NCBI RefSeq assembly: GCF_004785795.1
Contig: NZ_SRRO01000001.1
Location: 992,001-1,056,000 of the forward strand
Direction of reading: 5' to 3'
Source: Nocardioides eburneiflavus
Lineage (GTDB): Bacteria; Actinomycetota; Actinomycetes; Propionibacteriales; Nocardioidaceae
DNA length: 64,000 bases
Below the pieces are notes generated by a model. The model worked only from the letters and a program-made list of their open reading frames with translations, was not told where the DNA came from and did no database searches. Made by a program: the position numbers and the translations under genes. Numbering within the stretch: the stretch's first letter is position 1; every line of letters starts with the position of its first letter. Positions 52,806-61,776 of this stretch are shown here, piece after piece.

Positions 52806-53204
52806 ATGACGCAATCACCGGATGAGGCGTTAGATACCGAGATTGACTACTCCGAAGAAGTGCGGGCCGAGGACACCGACAAAGCTCCATCCACTGTGAC
52901 GTTCACCTTCTTCCCGAATGATGACCGGCCATGGGCGATCGACTTCGCAGGCGCATGTCCCCGATGTGGGCATAACCAACCGGTCTTGCGACGACAATTG
53001 GTCACGATCGCGGGCGCCAGCAAGATGAACGAAGCGCAGCGTCGCCGCGCAGAAGCCGAACTTGCAGACTTCGGGATCGACCTATCGCGGGGAGACGAAA
53101 CGTTTCCCCTCAGGTGTTCCTGCCAGAACCGCCATGGCAAGAGGCCTAGCGGAAAGGCCGGTTGCGGGTCGTCCTACAACGTGCGAGTGGTGTGGGAACC
53201 GTGA
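52806..53204 (+). CDS. Cys-rich zinc-ribbon-like protein, unknown function
   Basis: A 132-residue soluble protein. ACPRCGHNQP (Cys51, Cys54) and RCSCQNRHG (Cys104, Cys106, His110), then GCGSSY (Cys120), could form one or two zinc sites. The N-terminal 30 residues are acidic. A helix SKMNEAQRRRAEAEL separates the Cys pairs. It is not recognised as a named family. Its TGA overlaps the next start (GTGA). Codon use is less GC-biased than the flanks. Ribosome site GGTGGAA is weak. It may bind nucleic acid or a protein partner. Confidence 0.7.
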   Translation: MTQSPDEALDTEIDYSEEVRAEDTDKAPSTVTFTFFPNDDRPWAIDFAGACPRCGHNQPVLRRQLVTIAGASKMNEAQRRRAEAELADFGIDLSRGDETFPLRCSCQNRHGKRPSGKAGCGSSYNVRVVWEP

Positions 53205-53842
53205 CGCCTGCTCGCTTTGAGCCACCGCTGGTCCCGGTCACTGCAGTTGCTGAGGAGTTCGAGCGGCAGTGGTTGTCATTGGCCGACAAGCAGTTAGAGT
53301 CCGTACGCAAGATGGCCGAGAACTGGCGCACGGGCCTTGCTGCCCTTCTTGGGCTCGTCTCCATCTTCTCCGTTGTCAAGGCTCCGACTGCGACTGCGGA
53401 CATGGACACTTGGGCGATTTGGACGACCGGCGGGCTGCTCTTTACCTCGGCCCTCCTTGCAGTGCTCGGCGCCGACCAAGCAATGCGAGCTGCCTACGGG
53501 GTGCCACAGCGGATGGTCCGGGCCAAGTTCTTCCAGATCGGTGGAACGCAGGGGATCAATCTCGCGCAGGCTGAAGATGCCCGGTCGGCATTGCGCGTTG
53601 CGCGGATCATGACCTACGTCGCCTTGGCCGCGCTCGCCGGGTCCGTAGCGATGACCTGGTGGGGTCCTGGCTCCGATTCCGATCAGGTGCGGGCGACCAC
53701 GTCGCAAGGACTAGTTGTCTGCGGCACGCTGGTGGAATCAGCCGACGGTGTCATACAAGTCGACTCGAAGACCGCGGGACCGCAGCGCGTGAAACTCACT
53801 CAGGTTGTAAAGCTTGAAGCGGTGAGTACGTGTGATGAGTGA
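53201..53842 (+). CDS. three-pass membrane protein, unknown function
   Basis: A 213-residue membrane protein. The N-terminal 40 residues form an amphipathic helix (VAEEFERQWLSLADKQLESVRK). Helices lie at about 43-60, 71-92 and 136-155. A C-terminal soluble domain carries Cys174 and Cys211, which could pair. The helix-loop-two-helices layout loosely resembles small effector-type membrane proteins of defence systems, but no motif proves this. GTG 53201 overlaps the stop of the zinc-ribbon gene (GTGA). Its end overlaps the metallopeptidase start by 8 bp. Confidence 0.7.
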   Translation: MTPARFEPPLVPVTAVAEEFERQWLSLADKQLESVRKMAENWRTGLAALLGLVSIFSVVKAPTATADMDTWAIWTTGGLLFTSALLAVLGADQAMRAAYGVPQRMVRAKFFQIGGTQGINLAQAEDARSALRVARIMTYVALAALAGSVAMTWWGPGSDSDQVRATTSQGLVVCGTLVESADGVIQVDSKTAGPQRVKLTQVVKLEAVSTCDE

Positions 53843-54932
53843 CGACGCGCTCCCGGGCGACCCCACCAATCAGCTTGAGCGCGCCCTGATCAACATCGTT
53901 CACGGACTTGGATTCGATCCGCCGGACCGGAAGGCCATGCTTCTTCCGCCTCAGACACGAATCGTGAAGTCCACGGGCAACGACTACAAGTGTTTCACTA
54001 TGTGGTTCGGCGGCCAGGCCACAGTACGGATGGGCGGGTCTACTTACAACGCTCTCAGCGCACTGACCAGGGCGGCTGCGACCTTCTTCGTAGCGGACGA
54101 CCGTGGCGAGAAGCCGTCAACGTCTTGGCCGGCCGCTCGAGATCAGCTCGCCTCGGCCATCGATTGGTGCGCCTCGCCCGCGCGCACACCGCACATCGTC
54201 ATTCCAAAGGTGACCAAGTCCCAGCACGTGCCGGCAACCGCCTTTGCTCAATACGCCTATCGGTTCATCATCTGCCACGAACTGGCGCACATTGTGCTGG
54301 AGCACCGGGATGAATTGAAAAAGGATTCCGACGCCGAGGACACCTCGACCCTCCGGGCATCACAGCAGCAAGAACTGGAAGCCGATGAATTCGGCTTCCG
54401 GATGCACGTAGAGTCGCGGCCGCAACCAGAAATGCTCGTGACTGCCTTGGCCTCTCCAATCTACTTCGTATACCTGCTTCGAGCGTTCGACGACTATCGG
54501 CTCGCTGCGCTGGCCAATCTGGTTGACTACAAGGCCTGGAAGATCGAGTACAACTATCCGCCATACCTTCAGCGCATCTTTGGTCTCATGGGGCAAGCCC
54601 AAGACATGGCCGGCGCGAATGCAGCGAAGGGGCTTCAGATGGTCCATGAAGGACTGTCGGAGGTTGTAGGTCAAGCATGGGAAGCATCTGAGCGCCTCCG
54701 TACAGAGGTGGCGGAGCAGACGACCCACGTCATCGCCTCTCGCAAGCGGGAGGCGGCCAACGAGTTGCGCTCGCTGCTCGAGCGAAGCCCGATCGGAGTA
54801 CTGGAGGCGCTCGACGTTGACCGGCAGCGGTCTTGGGAGACCCATGGCTGGCCGTTCGCGGAAGTACTTCCACCAGAGTTCCCGAATTTCCTCCGATTGG
54901 ATCAGGCGGAGCGTGCACGACTCCTCGCATGA
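53835..54932 (+). CDS. HExxH zinc metallopeptidase, unknown specificity
   Basis: A 365-residue putative metallopeptidase. IICHELAHIVLEH carries the zinc histidines His148 and His152 and catalytic Glu149. About 30 residues later QQELEADEFGFRMH offers Glu180 or Glu182 as the third ligand. This spacing is shared by gluzincin-like and M48/IrrE-like peptidases. Before it lies a helical segment with few Cys. The C-terminal 150 residues are predicted helical with a coiled-coil-like stretch (AWEASERLRTEVAEQTT). No signal peptide is visible, so it should act in the cytoplasm. ATG 53835 overlaps the membrane-protein gene; GTG 53832 is possible. Confidence 0.75.
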   Translation: MSDDALPGDPTNQLERALINIVHGLGFDPPDRKAMLLPPQTRIVKSTGNDYKCFTMWFGGQATVRMGGSTYNALSALTRAAATFFVADDRGEKPSTSWPAARDQLASAIDWCASPARTPHIVIPKVTKSQHVPATAFAQYAYRFIICHELAHIVLEHRDELKKDSDAEDTSTLRASQQQELEADEFGFRMHVESRPQPEMLVTALASPIYFVYLLRAFDDYRLAALANLVDYKAWKIEYNYPPYLQRIFGLMGQAQDMAGANAAKGLQMVHEGLSEVVGQAWEASERLRTEVAEQTTHVIASRKREAANELRSLLERSPIGVLEALDVDRQRSWETHGWPFAEVLPPEFPNFLRLDQAERARLLA

Positions 54933-55024
54933 GCGGACTGCCATCATCCTTCACATCAGGGCTTGTGATCTGTCTCGGATGCGCCTTCGACACTGAGCCA
55001 AACCAACAAGCTGGCCAGGGGGTC

Positions 55025-55048
55025 ACCCGCTCGCACACTTGAGCGGGT
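55025..55048 (+). terminator. hairpin after the metallopeptidase gene
   Basis: An 8-bp stem ACCCGCTC/GAGCGGGT (55025-55032 with 55041-55048) and an 8-base loop, about 95 bp after the stop. Confidence 0.4.
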
Positions 55049-55116
55049 TCGTGCGACACGAGTTCGGACCACAACCGCCGGAGTGACGCACCTTCTCCAG
55101 AGCCCGGATCGAGGCA

Positions 55117-55124
55117 TGTCAGTG
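55117..55124. repeat. target site duplication, left copy (TGTCAGTG)
   Basis: An 8-bp direct repeat flanking the insertion sequence, identical to 56534-56541. Eight bases fits the IS256 family. Confidence 0.85.
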
Positions 55125-56533
55125 GGTCAAGTCCCTTGGCGTGGTGTACGACGGTGATTCGTCGTTGATGGTGGTCAGGCGCTGATCGCGCCGGCGGTGA
55201 TGGCGTCCTCCTCTTCGGGCTCGGTGGTGATGAGGGTGAGGCGGCTCTTGGCCAGGACGTCGAGTCCGAGGTAGCGGCGTCCGTCGGCCCATTCGTCGTT
55301 CTGCTCGGCCAGCACGGCTCCAACGAGCCGGATGATCGAGCCTCGGTCGGGGAAGATCCCGACGACGTCGGTACGGCGACGGATCTCGCGGTTGAGGCGC
55401 TCGTTGGGGTTGTTGGACCAGATCTGGCGCCACACGGCCTTCGGGAACGCGGTGAACGCGAGCACGTCGTCGCGGTGGGCGTCGAGGTGGGCGTGGACCT
55501 CGGGCAGCTGCGTGGTGTTGTCGAGGAGCTTGTCGTACTGGGCGTGGACGGCGTCGGTGTCGATCTGGTCGAACACCGAATGCAGCATCGCCTTCACCCC
55601 GCCCCAGGCGTGTTTGGGACAGATCGACATCAGGTTCGCGGCGTAGTGGGTACGGCACCGCTGCCACGACGCCCCAGGCAGGGTCGCCCCGATGGCGTCG
55701 ACCAGCCCGGCGTGGGCGTCGCTGGTGACCAGAGCGACCCCGGACAGGCCACGGGCAACGAGGTCCTTGAAGAAGGAGTTCCAGCCGGCACCGGACTCCG
55801 CGGTCGAGGTCGCGACGCCGAGGATCTCGCGGAACCCGTCGGCGTTGACGCCGGTGGCGACCATGACCGCGATCTTGATGACCCGGCCACCTTCGCGGAC
55901 CTTCATCGTCAGCGCGTCGGCGGCCACGAACGTGTACGGGCCGGCGTCGAGGGGGCGTTCGCGGAAGTCGCGGACCAGCTCGTCGAGATCCCGGGCCATC
56001 ACACTGACCTGGGACTTCGACAGCCCGGTGATGCCCAAGGACTGCACCAGTCGATCCATCCGCCGGGTCGAGACGCCGAGCAGGTAGCAGGTCGCGACCA
56101 CCGACGTCAGGGCTGCTTCGGCGCGGCGGCGTCGCTCGAGGAGCCACTCGGGGAAGTAGGAACCCTCCCGCAGCTTGGGGATCGCGACGTCGAGGGTGCC
56201 GATCCGGGTGTCGAGGTCGCGGTGCCGATAGCCGTTGCGGCGGTTGGACCGCTCGGGGTCACGGGCGCCGTAGGAGGCACCGCAGACGCTGTCGGCATCG
56301 GCGGAGAGCAACGTGTTGATGAAGCCCTGCATCAGCTCGCGGAGCAAGTCAGGGCTGGCCTGTGCCAGGTGCTCGTTCAGAAAGTCGGCGGGGTCGATAC
56401 TGGGACCAGCGGTCATCGCTGTGCCTCTCTTCGAGTGGGTTGTAGGAGATTCCTCGAAGAATCACGCGGTGACCGCGCCAGCGTCTATGCCAGGGCCGTC
56501 ACCACGTCATACACCACTCTGCTGGACTCAACT
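55125..56533 (-). mobile_element. IS256-family insertion sequence
   Basis: A 1409-bp element with one transposase gene. The ends form imperfect inverted repeats: about 30 bp at the left (GGTCAAGTCC, then GTGGTGTACGACG) and the right (on the other strand AAGTTGAGTCC, then GTGGTGTATGACG). Target duplications flank both sides exactly. It inserted between the metallopeptidase gene and the EamA gene without breaking a recognisable gene. The intact ends and duplication suggest a recent insertion. Confidence 0.9.
55175..56416 (-). CDS. IS256-family transposase (DDE, Mutator-like)
   Basis: A 413-residue transposase. The N-terminal RNRRNGYRHR-like segment (SNRRNGYRHRDLDTRIGTL) is typical. DDE candidates are Asp in TFVAADALTMKVRE, Asp in GVALVTSDAHAGL and Glu in NNPNERLNREIRRRTDVVGIFP. 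It includes the family phrase WQRCRTHYAANLM. The protein is full length with no frameshift, so it is probably active. ATG 56416 lies inside the right end region. Confidence 0.95.
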   Translation of the reverse strand: MTAGPSIDPADFLNEHLAQASPDLLRELMQGFINTLLSADADSVCGASYGARDPERSNRRNGYRHRDLDTRIGTLDVAIPKLREGSYFPEWLLERRRRAEAALTSVVATCYLLGVSTRRMDRLVQSLGITGLSKSQVSVMARDLDELVRDFRERPLDAGPYTFVAADALTMKVREGGRVIKIAVMVATGVNADGFREILGVATSTAESGAGWNSFFKDLVARGLSGVALVTSDAHAGLVDAIGATLPGASWQRCRTHYAANLMSICPKHAWGGVKAMLHSVFDQIDTDAVHAQYDKLLDNTTQLPEVHAHLDAHRDDVLAFTAFPKAVWRQIWSNNPNERLNREIRRRTDVVGIFPDRGSIIRLVGAVLAEQNDEWADGRRYLGLDVLAKSRLTLITTEPEEEDAITAGAISA

Positions 56534-56541
56534 TGTCAGTG
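56534..56541. repeat. target site duplication, right copy (TGTCAGTG)
   Basis: An exact match to 55117-55124, adjoining the right terminus of the insertion sequence. Confidence 0.85.
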
Positions 56542-56593
56542 CGGGACCAACAGCACGCGTCGCAACGCGCATCGGCTCGGTTCACATGTGCTG

Positions 56594-57520
56594 CTACGTG
56601 CCGGAGACCGAGGGTTCCCCAGTGTCGCCCGAAGGAGGGGAGAGGTGCCGGATCGCAGCAGCTCCAGCGGCCACGATCACCAGGACAGCGCCGACCCACT
56701 GGCGCTCGATGAGACGGTCGCCAAGCAGATGTCCCGCGGCAAGCCCAAAAACCGGGATCAGAGGCAGGAAGCTCCCTGCGACCGAGGCGGGTACACCCCT
56801 GAGGCCGCCCACGAAGAACCAGAACGCGAAGCCGTAGTAGACCATCCCGGACGCTGCCGCGAGTGCCCACGTCGCCACATCATCCGGCAGGTCGAGGTCA
56901 GCGGCGCCAATCACCGATGCGATACCGGCAACAACGATGGCGAAACACAGGGCGGCGACCTGCTGCACAAGGACCACGGCCAGGGAACTGTCGTCGAGGA
57001 GCAGCCTGCGGGTGAGCACCGCATAGAACGCGCAGGCCGAGACCGCGGCCACGGTCAACGCCACACCCATGACATCCCCAGATGCTCTCGGGCGGTAGAT
57101 CACCAGCAGTACCCCGACCAGTGCCGTGGCCACCGCTGCCGTTGTGGCCAGTGCGATCCGCTCTCGCAACACGAGGACTGCGAGCAGCATGATCAGGATC
57201 GGTTCGGTGGCCCACAACAACACCGACATGCTGGCCGTGATGCTCACCAACCCCAGCAGGCCGAGGGCGTAAGCCAAACCGGGGTTGAGGACGCCAAGAA
57301 GGGCGAGCGTGACCATGGCTGGTGACGAGTTCAGCCGCACCCGGAGCAGCAGCATGGCAAGCAGCAAGAGGAGAGCGCTGGCGGCGAGCTCAACGGCAAG
57401 CAAGGTCAGTGGCGCGACGCCACGATCGAGAACATGTTTGCTCAGCACGGTGCCGCACCCCCAGCAGGCAGTGGCGGCAACCAGCAGAAGGACATGACGG
57501 TACGACGGCGAGACGGGCAC
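56594..57520 (-). CDS. EamA/DMT family drug/metabolite transporter
   Basis: A 308-residue permease with ten predicted helices in two repeats of about 150 residues (first ATACWGCGTVLSKHVLD, second SACAFYAVLTRRLLLDD). It is the standard EamA size. It may export a small metabolite or amino acid. GTG 57520 has a weak GGAG. Codon use is a little less GC-biased than the main body of the window. The stop lies 52 bp beyond the right end of the insertion sequence. Confidence 0.9.
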   Translation of the reverse strand: MPVSPSYRHVLLLVAATACWGCGTVLSKHVLDRGVAPLTLLAVELAASALLLLLAMLLLRVRLNSSPAMVTLALLGVLNPGLAYALGLLGLVSITASMSVLLWATEPILIMLLAVLVLRERIALATTAAVATALVGVLLVIYRPRASGDVMGVALTVAAVSACAFYAVLTRRLLLDDSSLAVVLVQQVAALCFAIVVAGIASVIGAADLDLPDDVATWALAAASGMVYYGFAFWFFVGGLRGVPASVAGSFLPLIPVFGLAAGHLLGDRLIERQWVGAVLVIVAAGAAAIRHLSPPSGDTGEPSVSGT

Positions 57521-57769
57521 GGCTGTGACTCCGGTCAGAGAGACGAGTGGATGGGCTCGAGTGCTCGGCTGACGCGCGGAGATACGTCAGCTCTCAGTCC
57601 GCTCGACACTCGTCGTCACAGCAGTCATACGAGGGCAGTCGACAGCGCCGTCCAGCCATCGCAGACCCGCCCATGGCGACCATCGTACGTCTCGACAGCG
57701 GGGGTCGACACTCGCCTTCACACGCGCCCCAAGCCAGCCCTCAGCTCGGCAACTCCGGTAACTGACTCG
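57521..57769. other. 249-bp gap with no recognised feature
   Basis: Reads as non-coding. A short open frame on the plus strand (57547-57765) has no codon bias or ribosome site. No hairpin stronger than six bp was noticed. Confidence 0.5.
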
Positions 57770-58345
57770 TCAGGGCAGCGCCAGAGGTGCCTCGTGCACG
57801 AACCATGCGAGTGCGACGCAGTTGGCAATGACCGTGAACCAGAAGATGGTGCGGAACGGTTGCTTGGTCGTCTTGTGTCGGAAGACCTGCTGCGCGACCA
57901 GCGCACCCGGCCAACCACCAATGACGGCGAGCGTGTGGAGGGTGGACTCCGACGTGCGCCACCTGCCCTGTTCCGCTGCGGACTTGTCGGCGCGATACAT
58001 CAGGAACGCAACTGCGCTGAACAGGCCGTACACACTCAGCAGCGTGACTGGCAGCTCGTCCAGCACGAGAAGGCCCAATAGGAAGGTGAAGAACAGCGCC
58101 GCGGCGGCGAGCGCCGTGGGCACTCCAGGCGCGCCTGCACGGCTGGCCGATACGGCGCCGACGTATCGCACATCAGATGCGCGCGCCCGGTTCCGCTCGT
58201 CTCGAAGCTCGGCGTAGGTGACCTCGCACCCGGCGACTGGCCGCCGACCACCAGGAAACGCACTCACGTGCGCGAACACGCGGGCGCCTCCAGCAGCCGG
58301 CGTGATGAAGCCGAAGCCTCGGTCGTCATTCCAATCCGCCAGCAA
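57770..58345 (-). CDS. cold-shock-like domain plus DUF1294 membrane protein
   Basis: A 191-residue fusion. Residues about 1-50 match the start of a cold-shock domain (LADWNDDRGFGFITPAAGGARVFAHVSAF). Residues about 75-191 are DUF1294 with four helices and the motif ADKSAAEQGRWRTSESTLHTLAVIGGWPGAL. Such fusions are known in many bacteria; their function is unclear. The start is TTG 58345 after AGAGGGG; an in-frame stop lies just upstream, so it cannot be longer. Confidence 0.85.
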   Translation of the reverse strand: MLADWNDDRGFGFITPAAGGARVFAHVSAFPGGRRPVAGCEVTYAELRDERNRARASDVRYVGAVSASRAGAPGVPTALAAAALFFTFLLGLLVLDELPVTLLSVYGLFSAVAFLMYRADKSAAEQGRWRTSESTLHTLAVIGGWPGALVAQQVFRHKTTKQPFRTIFWFTVIANCVALAWFVHEAPLALP

Positions 58346-58597
58346 CCCCTCTGGCGCCCGACGACGTCGTCAGCAGTCACGCGATCGGCTCCTTGGCTCA
58401 GGTGACGAGTACAGGTGATCGGCATTATGCGTCGTTCGCATTCGCGAGGGGGCGAACTCGAGAAGCACAGTCCGACGCGGCGGAGCGTCGCTCTCCAGCT
58501 CCAGGGTCCGCGCGAAGAGGCGTGGACAGTTGGGAGAGGTCTGGAGGATTCTGAGAGGTGGTCTCGGGTCCTGTTCGTCGCCGCGATCGGAGGTCCT

Positions 58598-61552
58598 GTG
58601 AGCGCGCTTCCTCGCCCGGACTTGCCCAGCGGCGCGCATCGTGACCTGGTCGCCGCGCTCCACGACCTGCATCACCGTGCAGGCTGGCCGTCCCTCCGTA
58701 CCCTTGCCGCTGAGACAGGCGTCTCGCACACCACCGTCTCCAAGGTCTTCTCGGCGCCGATCCTCCCGAGGTGGGGCACGCTGGAGCTCCTCGTCGAGGC
58801 GATGGACGGGGACACCACCGCCTTCCACGCGCTCTGGCTGAGCGCCTCGGCCCCGGCGGGGCATGCCAGCCACCATGAGCCGCGGATCGCCGGGCGACGC
58901 ACCGAGCTGGCCGCCGTGCACCGCCACCTCGAGGCCGGCAACGGGCTGCTCCTCGTCACCGGCGAGGCCGGCATGGGCAAGACGGCTCTCGTCGAGTCCG
59001 CGAGCGCCGACGTTGACTGCTTTGTCGCCCGCGGCCACTGCCTTCCACTGTCCACCGAAGTGCCGATGCTGCCGATCGTGGACGCATTGCGCTGCATCCT
59101 GGACAGCGACGACGGGCGGTGGCTCGACGAGGCCGTGGCCGGCTGTCCCGGCTATGTGGGCAGTGCCCTTGCCGAACTCCTGCCCAAGCTCGCCGCGGCA
59201 GCCGAGCCCATCCGGCAGCGCGACACCACTGGACGGCAGCGCCTTTTCGTCTCCATCGCGTCACTTCTGCGGTCTCTTGCCTCGAGCCATCCGCTCGGAC
59301 TGCTTGTGGAGGATCTCCACTGGGCCGACACCGGCACCCTGGACCTCCTCGAACACCTGCTGACCACCCCGCAGCGACTCGCCGTGGTCGGCACGTGGCG
59401 CGTCGAGGACGTCACCACGGACGCCGGGCACGTCGAGTGGTTCGCACGGATGACGCGGTTGTCGAAGGTGAGACAAATCGAGCTGTTGCCACTTTCCGAG
59501 GGCGAGACCCGTGAACAGCTGAGCCTTCTCGGTGTGGACCTTCGCGATGACCTGGCAGCCCGTGTGCACAGCCGCACAGGGGGACAACCTCTCTTCACCG
59601 AGCAGCTGGCAGCGCACCTCGAGGACGACGCGCCGCTTCCGCGGCTCCTTCGCGACCTCCTCGACCAGAGATTCGCCGGTATCTCCCAGGCAGCCTGGTC
59701 CATCACGCGCGCGCTGGGTGTGGCCGACCGGTCGCTGACAGCCGACGTGCTCGTCGCAGTCACCGGGCTACCGCACGAGCGTCTCGTCGGTGAGCTGCAC
59801 GAGCTACACGGTCGTCGCCTGGTTCGTACGACCCGTCTCGGCGCCGCGGAGCTGGCGCACCCGCTTCTCGCCGAGGCAACCCGCCGACGACTCGTGGCGG
59901 GCGAAGCGCGTCAGGTGCACCGCGCTCTCGCCGGGGTGCTCGGCGCTGAACCGGACGCCTCACCGGCCGAGGTCGCCACTCACTGGGAAGGCGCGGCAGA
60001 ACCGGGTCGAGAGATCGCGTGGCGAATCGCCGCCGCGCGGTCGTCGGCGGAGAGGTACGCGGTCGCCGGGGAGGCCGAGCAGTGGCTCCGGGCCCTGCAA
60101 ATCTGGCCCTCTGATCGCGCGACCGCCGGTACACCGCCCGTCACGCGTGCCGAGGCGTACCTGGCGGCGATGGATGCCCTGCGGGTCTCGCTGCAGTTCG
60201 ACCGAGCCGCGCAGATGAGTGACGAGTCCGGGGACCGCTTGGGCGCCGTCGACCCGCTCACCCGCGCCCATCTCCTTCGTCGAGCCGCCGACTATCGAGG
60301 GCAACGCGAGGGGCCCGAGGTGGGGCTGGCGGTCATCGAGGAGGCCATCGCGGCTTATGAGGCCCTGCCGGTGGACGTCGGGATGGTCCATGCACTTCTC
60401 CGGAAGGAGGCCCTGCTGCAAGCGACCGGTCGATACGTCGAGGCCGGAGACGTCGCCCGGTTGGCGGCGCGGGTGGGCGAACGGGTCGGGGACGCCCGGG
60501 CGCAGCGGACCGCTCTGAGCTGGGTGGCCTGGCACGAAGGTGTGGAGGGCTTCCAGGAACAGGCGATGCGAACGATGCGCCGGGCGGCTTCCCTTGTCCC
60601 AGCCGGCTCCGATCCCGAGGGCGACATCCGGCAGGCCGTACTGCTCACCGACGTGTTGTTGCAGACGGGGAGCAGCGCCGATGATGTCGAGCTGGCCGGG
60701 CGACCCGCACTGGAGGTCGCCGAGCGTTGGAAGATCGAGAGCTACCACGTCCTGCTCGTCCGCTCTAACGTCGTAAGAGCACGGATCCGCCAAGGTCGCG
60801 TCGCCGAGGCGGCCAGCTTGGTCGATCTCGCGTCCGAGGGACCAGTCGACATCGACCGGTGGCCGCTCCACCTGGATCGCGCGATGCTCGATTGCCTGCG
60901 CGGTCATGTCGATCTTGCGCGGGCTCGGGCCACCTCACTAATGGACGGCTTCGGTGACCGAGTCGTCGGCGACGACCTGGAGTTCCTCAGCGACGTCGCA
61001 ACTGTTCACCTCTGGAGCGGGGAGCCGGACAAAGCCGTCGCGATGCTCCTTCCTGCACTCGATGCCATGGTGGAAGGGACCCCGGCCAACCTCACGCGCC
61101 CAGCCCTTCTCGTTGCGGCACGCGGGGCAGCCGAGGCTACGGCGCCGGAGTCGCCGCTCGGACGGCACTATCTGGACACGCTCGTGACACTCGCCGCTCG
61201 GCTTCCCACCGACCAAGGGGGACGCGAGCGCGGGGACCGGCGGATACCAGCCGCCTATGCTCGAGCGCTATCCGCCCAGTGGACAGCGGAGATAGCGCGC
61301 TTGAGTGGCGCAGGGACCGTCGCCCGTTGGGTCGCGTCTGGAGACGCATGGGATGCGCTGTCCCGGCCTCACGACGCCGCCTACTGCTGGTGGCAAGCTG
61401 CACAGGTGGCCCTACAGGAAGGTCAGGGCACTGTCGCGACCAAGCTGCTCAAGCGTGCAGCCAGGGACGCCCGCGAGCACGTACCACTGCTCGACGCCAT
61501 CACGAAGACCGCGGCTGGGATCGCACAAGAATCGCTGAACTCCCCCGAGTGA
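58598..61552 (+). CDS. HTH-AAA transcriptional regulator (AfsR/LAL-like, no C-terminal LuxR)
   Basis: A 984-residue protein. Residues about 15-75 hold an XRE-like helix-turn-helix (LRTLAAETGVSHTTVSKVF). Walker A is TGEAGMGKTALV (about 121-132) and Walker B is LGLLVEDLHWAD (about 232). The C-terminal half is TPR-like and alpha-helical. The usual C-terminal LuxR HTH of LAL regulators is absent; the last residues are ITKTAAGIAQESLNSPE. It may sense a signal and regulate the neighbouring island or DUF222 gene. GTG 58598 follows GGAGGT; the open frame reaches back to 58415, but those residues look like leader. Confidence 0.8.
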   Translation: MSALPRPDLPSGAHRDLVAALHDLHHRAGWPSLRTLAAETGVSHTTVSKVFSAPILPRWGTLELLVEAMDGDTTAFHALWLSASAPAGHASHHEPRIAGRRTELAAVHRHLEAGNGLLLVTGEAGMGKTALVESASADVDCFVARGHCLPLSTEVPMLPIVDALRCILDSDDGRWLDEAVAGCPGYVGSALAELLPKLAAAAEPIRQRDTTGRQRLFVSIASLLRSLASSHPLGLLVEDLHWADTGTLDLLEHLLTTPQRLAVVGTWRVEDVTTDAGHVEWFARMTRLSKVRQIELLPLSEGETREQLSLLGVDLRDDLAARVHSRTGGQPLFTEQLAAHLEDDAPLPRLLRDLLDQRFAGISQAAWSITRALGVADRSLTADVLVAVTGLPHERLVGELHELHGRRLVRTTRLGAAELAHPLLAEATRRRLVAGEARQVHRALAGVLGAEPDASPAEVATHWEGAAEPGREIAWRIAAARSSAERYAVAGEAEQWLRALQIWPSDRATAGTPPVTRAEAYLAAMDALRVSLQFDRAAQMSDESGDRLGAVDPLTRAHLLRRAADYRGQREGPEVGLAVIEEAIAAYEALPVDVGMVHALLRKEALLQATGRYVEAGDVARLAARVGERVGDARAQRTALSWVAWHEGVEGFQEQAMRTMRRAASLVPAGSDPEGDIRQAVLLTDVLLQTGSSADDVELAGRPALEVAERWKIESYHVLLVRSNVVRARIRQGRVAEAASLVDLASEGPVDIDRWPLHLDRAMLDCLRGHVDLARARATSLMDGFGDRVVGDDLEFLSDVATVHLWSGEPDKAVAMLLPALDAMVEGTPANLTRPALLVAARGAAEATAPESPLGRHYLDTLVTLAARLPTDQGGRERGDRRIPAAYARALSAQWTAEIARLSGAGTVARWVASGDAWDALSRPHDAAYCWWQAAQVALQEGQGTVATKLLKRAARDAREHVPLLDAITKTAAGIAQESLNSPE

Positions 61553-61776
61553 TCTGGCGAGAGATCCGTGCCCTCGTTTGCGGTGCGGACGACGGCGCGC
61601 CCGCGCCCGGCATCAGCGAGGTCCACTACAGCCGGGTGAACGTCGGCGCCATCGCGGCGAACTGGGCGTCGCCCCGCAGCCCGTACCTCGCCGACCATCG
61701 AAGCCTGTGGAGCACTCCCGCCAGTCCAAACCCAATGTCCGGGGTGACTGTCGGTGCCCTCTGGAAGAGTGCCTTC

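Noticed and set aside
52532..52825. 97-codon open frame before the three-gene operon
   Set aside because: No ribosome site, codon bias or domain, and it runs into the next gene in another frame.
58415..58597. Upstream extension of the AAA regulator
   Set aside because: GTG 58598 has a strong GGAGGT site; the extension is Arg- and Ser-rich without matching bias.
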